From Leifsonia sp. EB41 (lineage in GTDB: Bacteria; Actinomycetota; Actinomycetes; Actinomycetales; Microbacteriaceae), in NCBI RefSeq assembly GCF_041262565.1, contig NZ_JBGCCJ010000001.1:2356001-2420000 (forward strand): a stretch of DNA of 64,000 bases, in the 5' to 3' direction. How positions within the stretch are numbered: the stretch's first letter is position 1; each line of letters starts with the position of its first letter. The notes below the pieces were generated by a model that was given only the letters and a program-made list of their open reading frames with translations, did not search any database and was not told the DNA's origin. The translations under genes were made by a program, and so were the position numbers. Positions 37,312 through 46,750 of this stretch are shown piece after piece.

Positions 37312-38505
37312 GTGACGCGACCGTATCGAGTGGTGGACGCCCGCCGGACGCGGGAGGTCTTCGCGGCGTTGAGGGAGGCGCTCTCGGAGGGCGGTGCGGC
37401 GGTCGTGCCGCGGAACGTGGGCGCGGATGGCGCTCTGCCGAGCGGCGCGGGAGGCGGGGGTGGTGCGTGGCCCAGCGCGATGGAGCGGGCTCCGCAGAAT
37501 GTTGCGCTCGTCATCGAGACGTCCGGGTCGACCGGGGTGCCGAAGCGGGTCGCCCTCTCCGCCGACGCGCTGCTGGCCAGTGCGGCCGCCTCCGCCGGCG
37601 TGATGGGAGGTCAGGGGCAGTGGCTGCTCGCCCTCCCGGCGCACTACGTGGCCGGAGCGCAGGTGCTGGTCCGGTCGCTGGCGGCCGGGACGGAGCCCGT
37701 CGTCTACGGCGATGGCCACTTCGATCCACTGCGGTTCGCCGGGGTGGCGGGCGAGCTGGCCGATGACCTCCGCTACACGTCGCTCGTCCCGGTGCAGCTC
37801 GCGCGGCTCGTCGACGCGGCCGAAGGCGGGGCCCGCGAGGTTGGAGCCGCCTTGCGCAGGTTCGACGGCATCCTCGTGGGCGGGCAGGCCCTCGACCGAG
37901 GGCTGCGTGAGCGGGCCGAAGCGCTGGGGGCGCGGCTCCTCGCGACGTACGGGTCGAGCGAGACGGCGGGCGGGTGCGTCTACGACGGGGTTCCGATCGG
38001 GCCGACCGTCGTCCGGGAGGTGGACGGGCTGCTCGAGATCAGTGGGCCGACGCTCGCGGAGGGCTACCTCGGCGATCCTGAGCGGACGGCGGCGGCGTTC
38101 CACGAGGAGGACGGCGTCCGGTGGTACCGCACGGGTGACCTCGGGGAGGTGCGCGATGGGCGCGTGATCGTCCGCGGGAGGTCGGACAACGTCATCATCT
38201 CGGGTGGCGAGAAGGTGCTGCTGGACACGGTCGAGAGACTCGTCCGCTCGTGGGACGGGCTCGGGGACGCGGTCGTCGTCGCGGCCGAGGACCCGCGGTG
38301 GGGACAGGTCCCGGTCGTCGTCACGACGGGCAGTGCCGAGCTCGCCGGACTCCGGAGCCTGGTCGCCGAGCAGCTCGGGCGCGCCGCGGCGCCCGCCCGG
38401 ATCGTGACCGTCGGCGAGCTCCCGCACCTCAGCAGCGGCAAGCCGGACCGGATCGCGGCCGCGCGGCTCGCGCGTGGCGACGCCGACGAACGGCCTGGGG
38501 CATAG
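37312..38505 (+). CDS. menE: o-Succinylbenzoate-CoA ligase
   Basis: The 397-residue member of the ANL adenylate-forming family is short, as usual for actinobacterial MenE. It has VIETSGSTGVPKRVALS (ATP loop), ATYGSSETAGGCVYDG, the hinge region WYRTGDLGEVRDGRVIVRGR with RSDNVIISGGEKV, and the C-terminal Lys in SSGKPDRIAA. It activates o-succinylbenzoate to its CoA ester. GTG 37312 was chosen because the conserved RPYRVVDARRT region begins right after it; GAGG lies upstream. Confidence 0.92.
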   Translation: MTRPYRVVDARRTREVFAALREALSEGGAAVVPRNVGADGALPSGAGGGGGAWPSAMERAPQNVALVIETSGSTGVPKRVALSADALLASAAASAGVMGGQGQWLLALPAHYVAGAQVLVRSLAAGTEPVVYGDGHFDPLRFAGVAGELADDLRYTSLVPVQLARLVDAAEGGAREVGAALRRFDGILVGGQALDRGLRERAEALGARLLATYGSSETAGGCVYDGVPIGPTVVREVDGLLEISGPTLAEGYLGDPERTAAAFHEEDGVRWYRTGDLGEVRDGRVIVRGRSDNVIISGGEKVLLDTVERLVRSWDGLGDAVVVAAEDPRWGQVPVVVTTGSAELAGLRSLVAEQLGRAAAPARIVTVGELPHLSSGKPDRIAAARLARGDADERPGA

Positions 38506-38515
38506 CGGTTGTTGT

Positions 38516-38521
38516 TACGAT
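38516..38521 (+). promoter_or_regulatory. -10 element of menA
   Basis: TACGAT with a 7-nt gap to GTG 38529 (10 nt to ATG 38532). Confidence 0.5.
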
Positions 38522-38528
38522 TCCCACT

Positions 38529-39515
38529 GTGATGAGCCAGAACAACCCTCGAATGCAGCGGATGGCGCCGCCCCCGGCGCGCGGACCTCGTGGCGGGCGG
38601 AGCGGGCGACCGGGCGCCAAGGCCTCCGCCGTGCGTCCGGCCACGGCATCCGACTGGATCGCCGGCGCGCGGCTGCGGACGCTTCCGCTCGCTGTCGCTC
38701 CCGTGCTCATCGGCGTCGGCGCGGCGAAGGTCGTGGAGGGCGCGGGCATCTGGCACCCGATCCGCTCGCTGCTCTGCTTGGCGGTCGCCGTGCTGCTCCA
38801 GATCGGCGTCAACTACGCCAACGACTACTCGGACGGCATCCGCGGCACCGACCAGTACCGGGTCGGGCCGGGTCGCCTCACCAGCTCGGGCAAGGCCGCG
38901 CCCAAGAAGGTGCTCACTGTCGCCCTCACCTTCTTCGGCCTCGCGGCGGTCGCGGGGCTCATCCTCGTCCTGCTCACCCAACTCTGGTGGGTGCTCATCG
39001 TCGGGGCCGCTGCCATCGCGGCCGCCTGGTTCTACACCGGGGGCAAGCGTCCGTACGGCTATTACGGCCTCGGCGAGGTGTTCGTCTTCGTCTTCTTCGG
39101 GATCGTCGCCACGGCGGGCACGACCTACATGCTGGCGAAGACGGTGAACCAGGAGGCCTGGCTCGGCGGCGTGATCGCCGGACTCATCGCGTGCGCGGTG
39201 CTCATGGTCAACAACATCCGCGACATCGAGCCCGACCGGCTCGCCAAGAAGCGCACGCTCGCCGTCCTGCTCGGCAACCGCGCCTCCCGGATCGTGTTCT
39301 GCGTGTTCCTGCTCGTGCCGTTCGGCATCCTCGCGGTGCTGGCGCTGTTCTACCCGTTCGCGTGGTTCGGGATGTTCGCGCTGCTCGCGGCGCTGCCGGC
39401 GTGCGTCATCACCCTGTTCGGCAAGACGCCGCGCGAACTCATCACGGCGCTGCAGCTCACCAGCCTCACCGGGCTGCTCGTGGCGCTCGCGCTCGGCGCG
39501 GCCTACGCCTTCTGA
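38529..39515 (+). CDS. menA: 1,4-Dihydroxy-2-naphthoate polyprenyltransferase
   Basis: The 328-residue UbiA-family membrane protein has about eight helices, the first Asp motif NYANDYSDGIRGTD and the second NNIRDIEPDRLAKKRT, which bind the Mg-polyprenyl diphosphate. A basic, Pro/Gly/Arg-rich cytoplasmic head of about 35 residues precedes the first helix. It joins DHNA to the prenyl chain, giving demethylmenaquinone. GTG 38529 fits the 7-nt gap from TACGAT; ATG 38532 is one codon later. Its last 13 nt overlap the convergent DUF4229 gene. Confidence 0.94.
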   Translation: MMSQNNPRMQRMAPPPARGPRGGRSGRPGAKASAVRPATASDWIAGARLRTLPLAVAPVLIGVGAAKVVEGAGIWHPIRSLLCLAVAVLLQIGVNYANDYSDGIRGTDQYRVGPGRLTSSGKAAPKKVLTVALTFFGLAAVAGLILVLLTQLWWVLIVGAAAIAAAWFYTGGKRPYGYYGLGEVFVFVFFGIVATAGTTYMLAKTVNQEAWLGGVIAGLIACAVLMVNNIRDIEPDRLAKKRTLAVLLGNRASRIVFCVFLLVPFGILAVLALFYPFAWFGMFALLAALPACVITLFGKTPRELITALQLTSLTGLLVALALGAAYAF

Positions 39516-39817
39516 CCCGGCGCGTTCTTGTGGGCCTCGCCCGCAGCGGCCTCCGCCTGCGCGGCGTCGATCGCCTCGTCCTCGGCGTCGTCCGCTGACG
39601 GAGCCGGCTTGTCGCGGTGGCGTGCCGCGTACAGGTCGGACGCGACAGCGTGGCGCTGCTTGGCGAGCAGGATGTACGAGAGGCACAGGCCGATGAGGGC
39701 CGCGGCGATGACGGACGCGTACCAGACGATTCCGAGCAGAAGCAGGATCACGAGCGGCACCGCGAACAGCACGAGGCGCAGCACGGTGTAGGTCAACCAA
39801 GAGGGAATCCGCTTCAC
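39503..39817 (-). CDS. DUF4229 small membrane protein
   Basis: The 104-residue protein has two membrane helices (TYTVLRLVLFAVPLVILLLLG at about 9-29 in two pieces, and ASVIAAALIGLCLSYILLA) and an acidic/Ala-rich cytoplasmic tail. The layout matches DUF4229, common beside menaquinone genes in actinobacteria; function unknown. It begins at GTG 39817 with TAAGCT 6 nt upstream. The start and promoter face the divergent PLDc_N gene. Confidence 0.8.
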   Translation of the reverse strand: MKRIPSWLTYTVLRLVLFAVPLVILLLLGIVWYASVIAAALIGLCLSYILLAKQRHAVASDLYAARHRDKPAPSADDAEDEAIDAAQAEAAAGEAHKNAPGQKA

Positions 39818-39823
39818 CCTCCC

Positions 39824-39853
39824 AGCTTAGGCAGACTCGCTGAGAGTTACGAT
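39824..39853. promoter_or_regulatory. Divergent -10 elements, DUF4229 gene and PLDc_N gene
   Basis: Minus strand TAAGCT (39829-39824), 6 nt from GTG 39817. Plus strand TACGAT (39848-39853), 6 nt from ATG 39860. Confidence 0.5.
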
Positions 39854-39859
39854 GTAGGC

Positions 39860-40213
39860 ATGGTTCGCCTCTGGATAGTCCTCGGCGTCGCAGCCGCGGT
39901 TTTCTACATCTATTCGGTGGCAGACTGCGCCCTCTTCGACCGTTCCAGGGTGCGTGGCCTACCCAAGCCCGTGTGGGTGCTCGTCATCGTCCTGTTCCCG
40001 ATCATCGGCGGGATCCTCTGGTTCCTGATCGGCCGCGGCCGACGACGCACGGAGGTCGGCCGGAGGATCAGCGCCCCGGACGACGACCCCGCCTTCCTCG
40101 GCAAGCTCCGGATCGACCACGACCAGGAGGAGCGCATCCGCCGGCTCGAGAAGGAGCTGGCCGACCTCGACGACAACGGTCCGGACGACCAGACCGGCCG
40201 ACGGGATGGGTGA
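39860..40213 (+). CDS. PLDc_N domain small membrane protein
   Basis: The 117-residue protein has an N-terminal helix ([20 protein letters not shown]) and a second ([21 protein letters not shown]), the pattern of the phospholipase D N-terminal-like domain found alone in many actinobacterial proteins, then a charged coiled-coil-like tail ([16 protein letters not shown]). It has no HKD motif, so it is not a phospholipase. It overlaps menD by 8 nt and so is probably cotranscribed with it. Confidence 0.8.
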   Translation: MVRLWIVLGVAAAVFYIYSVADCALFDRSRVRGLPKPVWVLVIVLFPIIGGILWFLIGRGRRRTEVGRRISAPDDDPAFLGKLRIDHDQEERIRRLEKELADLDDNGPDDQTGRRDG

Positions 40214-41981
40214 CCCGCGGGTCTCGGAAGAGCCCGCGGCGGTGGAGCAGACCGGGAACCCGGCGACCGACTACGCGCTCGCGCTCCTCGCCGGCTTCGT
40301 GGAGGCGGGTGTCTCCGACATCGTCGTGAGCCCGGGATCGCGCTCTCAGGCGCTCGCGCTCGCCGCGGCCGAACTCGAACGCGCGGGCGCCGCGCGGCTG
40401 CACGTGCGGATCGACGAGCGCGTCGGCGGCTTCCTCGCGCTCGGGCTGACCCGGGAGACCGGCGCCCCGACGGTGATCGTCACGACCAGCGGCACGGCGA
40501 CCGCGAACCTCCACCCGGCCGTGCTGGAGGCGCACGAGGCCGGCATCCCGATGATCGTCGTCACAGCGGACCGGCCGAGCGAGCTGCGCGGCATCCGCTC
40601 GAACCAGACCACGCGGCAGGACGGGCTCTACGGGACCGTCGTGCGCGCCAGCCATGACGTCACGGCGCCCGTCGGCGCGGAGGGCGAGCAGGAGGAGGCA
40701 CGGACGCTTGCGCGTTCCGCCGTCGAGGAGGCCGTGGGCGCGTCGACCGCGGATCCCGGGCCTGTGCACCTCAACGTCGGATTCCGCGAGCCGCTGTCGG
40801 TCGCGGTCCCGCCCGTGCGGGGAGTCGCCCCCGGCGACCTGCCGGCGACGGCCGGACCGGCGGCGCTCGGCCGTGAGGTCGTGGAGCTGCCGGATGGCCC
40901 GTTGACGGTCGTGGTCGCCGGAGCGGACGCCGGAGTCGCGGCGGCGGAGCACGCCCGCGCGGGCGGCTATCCGTTGCTCGCGGAGGTGTCGAGCGGCGCC
41001 CGCTTCGGGCCGGAGCTGGTGGTCGCGTACCGCGAGCTGCTGCGGGACGAGTCTTTCGGCGCCCGGGTCCAGCGGGCCGTCGTGTTCGGGCATCCCACGC
41101 TCAGCCGGGAGGTCCCGGCCCTGCTTCTGCGCGACGACGTCGAGGTGCTGGTCGTCGCGCCGACCGGTCGCGAAGCGTACAACCCGGGCCGGCGCGCACG
41201 GGTCGTCGGCGGAGTCAGTGCGCCCGCCGGCGTCGACCTCCGCAGCCCGGAGGTGCGGTCGTGGGTCGGGAGCTGGGTCTTCGCGAGCCGGCGCCTGACC
41301 GAGGAGGCCGAGCGGGCGGCAGACCCCGCGGCATCCGCCCCCGACGTCGAGAAGGCGCGATCGTACGAGCCGGCCGACGCGCTCGCGTTCGCGCGCGCCG
41401 AGCTGGCCGCTGTTCGCGCGCCGATCACCCGGCCGCTGCTGGCGGAGGCCCTCTGGCGGTACACCTGGCCGCACGACCGGCTCGTGCTGGGAGCGTCCCG
41501 CCTCATCCGGGACGCCGACCGGCTGGTTGCGGGGAAGAAGATCGTGGTGCACTCCAACCGTGGCCTCGCGGGCATCGACGGGACGATCGCGACGGCCACG
41601 GGCATCGCGCTCGCCGCCGAGGCGCGGGCGATGGAGGCCGGCGCTGCCGCAGGTGTCACCCGGGTGCTGCTCGGCGACCTCGCCCTGCTGCACGATGTGG
41701 GCGCGTTGCTCGGAGGGGCCGGGGAGGCGCGCCCACACCTGCAGGTCGTGGTCGGCAACGACGGCGGCGGGACGATCTTCGACGGGCTGGAAGTCGCGGC
41801 GACCGCGCCGGCCGAGGCGTTCGACCGGGTGCTGTACACGCCGCAGGCGGTCGACCTGTCGGCGCTCGCTCGCGCGTACGGCTGGGAGTACGGGCGTGCC
41901 CGCACCAAGGGTGAGCTCGACCAGGCGTTGTCGGCGCCGCCGGCGGGAGCGAGCATCCTCGAGGTGCCGCTGGCGCGCTGA
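40206..41981 (+). CDS. menD: SEPHCHC synthase (MenD)
   Basis: The 591-residue thiamine-diphosphate enzyme has the N-terminal [17 protein letters not shown] and the catalytic-Glu region [53 protein letters not shown], and the C-terminal ThDP-binding [13 protein letters not shown]. It condenses isochorismate with 2-oxoglutarate, the first committed step of menaquinone synthesis. It ends the men cluster; menF and menH are not in the window. Confidence 0.94.
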   Translation: MGDPRVSEEPAAVEQTGNPATDYALALLAGFVEAGVSDIVVSPGSRSQALALAAAELERAGAARLHVRIDERVGGFLALGLTRETGAPTVIVTTSGTATANLHPAVLEAHEAGIPMIVVTADRPSELRGIRSNQTTRQDGLYGTVVRASHDVTAPVGAEGEQEEARTLARSAVEEAVGASTADPGPVHLNVGFREPLSVAVPPVRGVAPGDLPATAGPAALGREVVELPDGPLTVVVAGADAGVAAAEHARAGGYPLLAEVSSGARFGPELVVAYRELLRDESFGARVQRAVVFGHPTLSREVPALLLRDDVEVLVVAPTGREAYNPGRRARVVGGVSAPAGVDLRSPEVRSWVGSWVFASRRLTEEAERAADPAASAPDVEKARSYEPADALAFARAELAAVRAPITRPLLAEALWRYTWPHDRLVLGASRLIRDADRLVAGKKIVVHSNRGLAGIDGTIATATGIALAAEARAMEAGAAAGVTRVLLGDLALLHDVGALLGGAGEARPHLQVVVGNDGGGTIFDGLEVAATAPAEAFDRVLYTPQAVDLSALARAYGWEYGRARTKGELDQALSAPPAGASILEVPLAR

Positions 41982-42017
41982 GCGGTCGCGACCGTCGGGG
42001 AGGGAGAGCGAGTCCTC

Positions 42018-42944
42018 CTACAGGCTGTCCGGGTCCAGGTTGAGCGCCGTCGAGGCGAGCAGGTACTGGTTGCCGCCGTCGCCGGGCAGGTCCGGGTTGA
42101 GCCAGAGGAGCCACTCCACCGGGATGCCGAAACGATCCGCGACGGCCGTCGTCGTGTCGCCCTGCGCGACCTCGTAGCGTCGCGGGGCGCCGCTCGCGGT
42201 CTTCGCCGTCACCGCGCCGGCCGCGTTGGGCCGGGCTCCCGAGTCGACGGGGTGCACATTCGACGGACGGACAGGCACCGACCAGCGGACCGTGTCCACT
42301 GCGAGCACCTTGTCCGGGCCGAGCTCCTGCGGCACTCCGTCGAACGATGCCGCTGAGGAGTAGGTCACGAGCGTGCCGAGATAGGACGGCTGGCCGGCGC
42401 CGGCCAGCAGCGCCGTGGACGCCGCGGCAGGGGCGGAGGTCGGGCCGCCGAGCTGGTGGTCCCCGACGCCGTGATAGGTCAGGCCGTCGCCGACGCGCGG
42501 CGCGATGTCGATGAAGGTGACCGACACCGGGACCGGGACCGTCGAGGTGAAGTTCGAATACTGCGCCGAGTAGGTGTTGTCCCCGTTCGAGACCACCCGG
42601 TAGTGGAAGTGGATGCTGCCCTTGGGCGACGCGACGCTCGCCTCCGCGACCACGGTGCCGGCCGGGACCGGCGTCAGCGTCGGCGGCGGAACCGGCGTCG
42701 GCGTGGGTGTGGGAGTCGCCGTCGCCGTGCCGTAGCTGCGCTCGTCCGCCATCGGCGTCGTGGTGGGTTTCGGCGTCCGCGAGTGCGTCGGCGCGGCGGC
42801 CGGTCGGCCTCCGCCCGCGAACAGCGCGCAGCCCGCCAGCACCGAGACGACGGCGACAGCGGTGACCGCGACGGCCGCCGTCCGTCGAGCGCGTGCGCGA
42901 GCGGCTTTCGACGCAGTGAGACCCCGGAATATTCGATTCAGCAC
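42018..42944 (-). CDS. Lipoprotein with LysM-like C-terminal domain
   Basis: The 308-residue precursor has an Arg-rich start, a hydrophobic stretch and the lipobox VLAGC (Cys about 33), then a Pro/Thr-rich linker (ATATPTPTPTPVPPPT) suited to spanning the cell wall, a beta-rich middle region of unknown type (VVAEASVASPKGSIHFHYRV), and a C-terminal LysM-like module RRYEVAQGDTTTAVADRFGI that may bind peptidoglycan. GTG 42944 has a purine-rich GAGGGGG about 8 nt upstream. It lies back to back with the thioesterase gene. Function is unknown; attachment to membrane and wall is inferred. Confidence 0.75.
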   Translation of the reverse strand: MLNRIFRGLTASKAARARARRTAAVAVTAVAVVSVLAGCALFAGGGRPAAAPTHSRTPKPTTTPMADERSYGTATATPTPTPTPVPPPTLTPVPAGTVVAEASVASPKGSIHFHYRVVSNGDNTYSAQYSNFTSTVPVPVSVTFIDIAPRVGDGLTYHGVGDHQLGGPTSAPAAASTALLAGAGQPSYLGTLVTYSSAASFDGVPQELGPDKVLAVDTVRWSVPVRPSNVHPVDSGARPNAAGAVTAKTASGAPRRYEVAQGDTTTAVADRFGIPVEWLLWLNPDLPGDGGNQYLLASTALNLDPDSL

Positions 42945-43018
42945 GATTTCCCCCTCGCAGAACCCTAGCGGGCTTGGAGAGGGTCCACAACGAAGATGAG
43001 GAGCGCTTGGCGCATCAC

Positions 43019-43024
43019 TAACAT
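43019..43024 (+). promoter_or_regulatory. -10 element of the thioesterase gene
   Basis: TAACAT, then GACGGC, then GTG 43031: a 6-nt gap. Confidence 0.5.
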
Positions 43025-43030
43025 GACGGC

Positions 43031-43582
43031 GTGCACATGATCTTCCGGACGATGCTCCACGCATTCCTCTCCCGGTTCGGCGCGCGCCTCGACCACTGGG
43101 ACGTGGCCCGCACCCGCTTCCGGGTGCTGCCGACGGACCTCGACATCCTCAAGCACATGAACAACGGCGTATACCTGTCGATCGCCGATATCGGGCGGTT
43201 CGACCTGCTTCGCAGGAACGGCGTCTGGGGGATCTTCGAGCAGCGTGGCTGGTATCCGGTGGTCGCGTCGGAGACCATCTCGTTCCGCAAGTCGCTGGAG
43301 CTCTGGCAGTCGTTCGTGGTCGAGTCGCGCATCCTCGGTTTCGACGAGAAGGCCGTCTACGTCGAGCAGCGCTTCACGGTCGACGGCGAGATCTACACCC
43401 AGGCTTTCATCCGCGGCCGCTTCCTGAAGCGCAGCGGTGGCGTGGTCTCCATCGAGGAGCTGCTGGAGGCCGTCGGGCCCGCGCCGACCGATTTCACCAT
43501 CCCGGAGTGGCTGCTGGAGTGGGGCGCGGACGCAGCGCTGCCCTCGACGCGTGCGGAGGCGCCGAGCGTCTGGGCCGATTGA
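43031..43582 (+). CDS. Acyl-CoA thioesterase, hotdog fold (4HBT type)
   Basis: The 183-residue protein resembles the YbgC/FcbC-like hotdog thioesterases: RVLPTDLDILKHMNNGVYLSI carries the conserved Asp and the HMNNG helix start, followed by ETISFRKSLELWQSFVVES and VYVEQRFTVDGEIYTQAFIRG. It would hydrolyse an acyl-CoA thioester in the cytoplasm; since it lies close to menD, a role on DHNA-CoA is conceivable but unproven, and its length and N-terminus fit a generic acyl-CoA thioesterase better. Confidence 0.82.
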   Translation: MHMIFRTMLHAFLSRFGARLDHWDVARTRFRVLPTDLDILKHMNNGVYLSIADIGRFDLLRRNGVWGIFEQRGWYPVVASETISFRKSLELWQSFVVESRILGFDEKAVYVEQRFTVDGEIYTQAFIRGRFLKRSGGVVSIEELLEAVGPAPTDFTIPEWLLEWGADAALPSTRAEAPSVWAD

Positions 43583-43608
43583 GCTGTGGGCCGACTGAGC
43601 GCTGCCGC

Positions 43609-44979
43609 TCAGGCCGGACCGAACGCGAAGACGCCCTCCGGGTCGTAGCTGGCGCGCGCCTCGGTGAGCCGAGCGCCCACGTCGGCCGGCCAGGAGGCCG
43701 CGAACGTGGCAGGGTCGGTCAGGTCGGCCGCCCAGTTGACGTTGGTGACCGCGGAGATGCGGTGCTCCAGCGCGCGGGAGATCGCCTCTGCCGACGCGGG
43801 CGCGGCGGAGTCGAAGGTCGCGGGATCGGCAGCGATGGCGCTCAGGGTGAAGCCGCTGTCGCGTCCGCCGACCGCCGTGCCGTCGTTCGTGTCGCGCCGG
43901 GCTGCACCGCCGAGCTGGCGGATCTCCACGGCGAGGAAGGGCGAGTCGACCTTCGGGCCGGCGACGTCGAGCAGGGCGTCGCCGTCCGCGGCGTCGAAGT
44001 CGTCGAGCATGAAGCCGCGGATCCAGGCCGGGGAGCCCTCCTCCGGGTCATTGTGGATGGTCGCGACAGCCGTCGTCGGGATCTCGCCCACGAAGTCGAG
44101 GAAGACCGGCGCCGCCGAGCGGATGGGGGCGAACAGGCGCTCGCCCTCCGCTGCGTCGCCCGGGTAGGCGAACCGCACGCTCAGCACGGTGCGTCCGCGC
44201 AGCGGCGGAGGCGGCCCGTCGACGTCGGGGATGCGCAGCAGGACGACGGAGGTGGTGGCCACCTCGCCGAGCGAGCCCGCCCAGTCGACCCACGCGCGGA
44301 AGGCCGGCTCGATGGCCTCGCCCTCGAAGAACACGCTGCCCGCGTAGAGGGTGGTGAGCGGCACCAGTTCGAGCGTCATCTCCGTGACGACACCGAGGCC
44401 GCCCTTGCCGCCGCGGAGCGCCCAGAACAGCTCAGAGTGCGAATCGGCGTCGGCCGTCACGATCTCGCCCTCTGCGGTGACGACGCGGAATCCGCGCACC
44501 CAGTCGGCGGTGAAACCGTGCGTGCGGGCGAGCGGGCCGAGGCCTCCGCCGAGCGTGTAGCCGACCGCGCCGACGCTGGTCGAGGAGCCGGTGACCGGGG
44601 CCAGCCCGAACTCGGCGGACGCGACGATGACCGGCGCCCAGCGGACTCCCGCGCCGAGCCGGACGAGCCGGGACGCGGGATCGACGTCGATGGCGTCGAG
44701 TGCGCGGGTGGAGACGATGAGGCCGCCGATGATCGGGGCCTCCGAGCCGTGGCCGGTGGCCTGGACGCGTACCGGGAGGCCCTGCTCGCGGGCGAAACGC
44801 ACGGCCTCCGCGACGTCCTCCTCGCCGGCGACGGCGACCACGACATCCGGGTCGTGGATGACGGTGGGATTGAAACAGGCGACTTCGGCGGCGAGCCCCT
44901 CGTCGCCGCGCACGTAGACGGTTCCGTGGACGCGGTCGCGGAGGCGCGCGACGGCGTCGGCTTCGATCTCGATTCCCAT
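43609..44979 (-). CDS. FAD-binding oxidoreductase (PCMH/BBE type)
   Basis: The 456-residue flavoprotein has the PCMH FAD domain: VRVQATGHGSEAPIIGG (a His that often binds FAD covalently), RLVRLGAGVRW, VGYTLGGGLGPLARTHG, and DSHSELFWALRGGKGGLGVV, then a substrate domain. It resembles the 6-hydroxy-D-nicotine oxidase/berberine bridge group, which oxidise alcohols, sugars or amines. Substrate unknown. TAGGTT ends 6 nt before the ATG (leaderless). Confidence 0.85.
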   Translation of the reverse strand: MGIEIEADAVARLRDRVHGTVYVRGDEGLAAEVACFNPTVIHDPDVVVAVAGEEDVAEAVRFAREQGLPVRVQATGHGSEAPIIGGLIVSTRALDAIDVDPASRLVRLGAGVRWAPVIVASAEFGLAPVTGSSTSVGAVGYTLGGGLGPLARTHGFTADWVRGFRVVTAEGEIVTADADSHSELFWALRGGKGGLGVVTEMTLELVPLTTLYAGSVFFEGEAIEPAFRAWVDWAGSLGEVATTSVVLLRIPDVDGPPPPLRGRTVLSVRFAYPGDAAEGERLFAPIRSAAPVFLDFVGEIPTTAVATIHNDPEEGSPAWIRGFMLDDFDAADGDALLDVAGPKVDSPFLAVEIRQLGGAARRDTNDGTAVGGRDSGFTLSAIAADPATFDSAAPASAEAISRALEHRISAVTNVNWAADLTDPATFAASWPADVGARLTEARASYDPEGVFAFGPA

Positions 44980-44985
44980 GAGGCG

Positions 44986-44991
44986 AACCTA
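44986..44991 (-). promoter_or_regulatory. -10 element of the BBE-type oxidoreductase gene
   Basis: TAGGTT on the minus strand, 6-nt gap to ATG 44979. Confidence 0.5.
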
Positions 44992-45060
44992 GGGGAGGCC
45001 ACCGACACGCGGCCAGCCCCGTCGTCGGCGCCGCAGTGCGCCGCAGTCAGCCGCGTGACG

Positions 45061-45066
45061 TAGCAT
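45061..45066 (+). promoter_or_regulatory. -10 element of the DNA glycosylase gene
   Basis: TAGCAT, then GCCGTGC, then ATG 45074: a 7-nt gap. This favours ATG 45074 over ATG 45065, which overlaps the hexamer. Confidence 0.5.
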
Positions 45067-45073
45067 GCCGTGC

Positions 45074-46027
45074 ATGACCGCCGTGCTCCCCGCCGACGCC
45101 CCCTCCGGGCGCGCCGTGGAGACCGTGTACCGCCCGGACGGTCCACTGGACCTCTCCGGCACGCTGGGCCAGCTCGGCCGCGGGGCGTACGACCCGACGA
45201 CCACCTGGGACCTCGGCGGGATGTGGCGCACCTGGCGCACACCGGAGGGGCCTGCGACGCTCCGCGTCCTCCGGCCCGCGGCCGACGGCAGTGTCGCGGC
45301 GGCGGCGTGGGGTCCCGGCGCGCACTGGGTGATCTCCGCAGTGCCCGGGCTGCTCGGCCGCGGCGACGACTGGTCGGCGCTCGACGTCGGGTCGCATCCG
45401 CTGCTGAGGCAGAGCCTGCATCGCAACCCCGGGCTCCGTCTGACGCGCACGGGGCTCGTGCTGGAGGCGCTCCTCCCGGCGATCATCGAGCAACGGGTCA
45501 CCAGCCTGGAGGCCTACCGCTCCTGGGCGCGGCTGCTGCGCTGGTACGGCGAGCCGGCGCCGGGGCCCGCGCCGGAGGGGATGCGGGTGGTGCCCACGCT
45601 CCAGCAGTGGCGCGGCATCCCGTCGTGGGACTGGCATCGCGCCGGGGTGGATCCGCGGCGCGCCCGTGCCGTCCAGGCGGTGCTCGTGCTGGCTCCGTCG
45701 CTGGAGCGCGCGATCGGCGCCGCCGCCTCCCTCGACGCCGCGGAGACCGCCCTCCGCACCATCTCCGGCGTCGGGCAGTGGACCGCGGCCGAGACCCTGC
45801 AGCGCTCGCACGCGCATCCCGACCTGGTCAGCGTCGGCGACTACCACCTGGCGCATCAGGTCGGCGAGGCGCTCACCGGCTCGCGCGTGGACGACGACGG
45901 CATGCTCGAACTGCTGGAGCCGTGGCTCGGCCAGCGTCAGCGCGTCGTGCGGCTGATCCTGGCCAGCGGGTTCCGGTTCCAGCGCCGGGGGCCGCGCATC
46001 ACGCTGCAGGACCACCGCTGGCACTGA
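45074..46027 (+). CDS. DNA-3-methyladenine glycosylase family protein (HhH-GPD)
   Basis: The 317-residue protein has the AlkA-like HhH-GPD core: LLPAIIEQRVTSLEAYRSW, then the hairpin and catalytic Asp segment TISGVGQWTAAETLQRS and VSVGDYHLAHQVGEAL. It would remove alkylated bases from DNA as the first step of base excision. The N-terminal 90 residues are a beta-rich domain usual in this actinobacterial subgroup. The gene appears monocistronic. Confidence 0.88.
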   Translation: MTAVLPADAPSGRAVETVYRPDGPLDLSGTLGQLGRGAYDPTTTWDLGGMWRTWRTPEGPATLRVLRPAADGSVAAAAWGPGAHWVISAVPGLLGRGDDWSALDVGSHPLLRQSLHRNPGLRLTRTGLVLEALLPAIIEQRVTSLEAYRSWARLLRWYGEPAPGPAPEGMRVVPTLQQWRGIPSWDWHRAGVDPRRARAVQAVLVLAPSLERAIGAAASLDAAETALRTISGVGQWTAAETLQRSHAHPDLVSVGDYHLAHQVGEALTGSRVDDDGMLELLEPWLGQRQRVVRLILASGFRFQRRGPRITLQDHRWH

Positions 46028-46061
46028 GCGGCGGCCGGAGCTGCAGCCGGCGCAGGAGTGC

Positions 46062-46616
46062 TCAGCCGGTGGTGCCGTTCCGCTGCGCGGTCTGGTGCTC
46101 GACGCGGATGTCGTGGTCCAGCTCGCGGCACAGCGTCTCGTAGTGCTCGCGCATCGCCGGGTAGTAGTCGTCCCAGCTCGGCAGCGGCTTGCCGTTGTGC
46201 GCCGCCACGAGGCGGTCGAGGTAGTAGTCCCAGCCGATGCAGTAGTCCGCCGAGGTGCCGACCGCGCGCAGGCGCTGGCCGAAAGTGACGGTCGTGTGAC
46301 CGCTCGCCTCGGTCAGGTGGACGAACATCACGAGCGAGTCCGGCGCTTGGCCGACGTCGACGTGGAGGCGGTGCGGGGCGTCGCAGAGCATGACGGCGAC
46401 GTTCTGCCACTCCGCGCCGTCGCCCTCGGCGTTCATCCGGAACTTGACCGCGCCGGTCGAGCCCGTGCCGGTGTACTCCCCGATCCACTCGGCAAGCCGG
46501 GGAGACCTGCTGAAGTAGGTCCACACCTCCTCGATCGGAGCTTTGAAGATGCGGTCGAGCACCACGTACACTCCGTCGTCCTTGCGTACGAGTCGTCCTG
46601 TCGGCTGCGGCATCAT
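46062..46616 (-). CDS. SRPBCC (START/AHSA1-like) protein
   Basis: The 184-residue protein has the Activator-of-Hsp90-homologue fold pattern: VLDRIFKAPIEEVWTYFSRSPRLAEWIGEY (split), GAVKFRMNAEG, and the C-terminal helix CIGWDYYLDRLVAAHNG. Bacterial members bind small hydrophobic ligands or act as helper proteins; role unknown. AGGAGGT lies 5 nt before ATG 46616, one of the few strong ribosome binding sites in the window. About 130 nt of non-coding DNA without clear features separates it from the next gene. Confidence 0.82.
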   Translation of the reverse strand: MMPQPTGRLVRKDDGVYVVLDRIFKAPIEEVWTYFSRSPRLAEWIGEYTGTGSTGAVKFRMNAEGDGAEWQNVAVMLCDAPHRLHVDVGQAPDSLVMFVHLTEASGHTTVTFGQRLRAVGTSADYCIGWDYYLDRLVAAHNGKPLPSWDDYYPAMREHYETLCRELDHDIRVEHQTAQRNGTTG

Positions 46617-46750
46617 GGTGACCTCCTACAGAGTCCCCCTCGTGATCCACACACTAGTCACCGGTTCGCGATTCCGGCAGGGGGCCACGCCTGGGTGTCG
46701 CGTGCGAGTCCTTCCAGTCCTCGAAGGCCAGACATCGCAGGCGAGTGCGA

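Noticed and set aside
46617-46750. Possible small gene between the SRPBCC and FAD genes
   Set aside because: No frame with a start signal or consistent codon bias; the stretch shows nothing recognisable.
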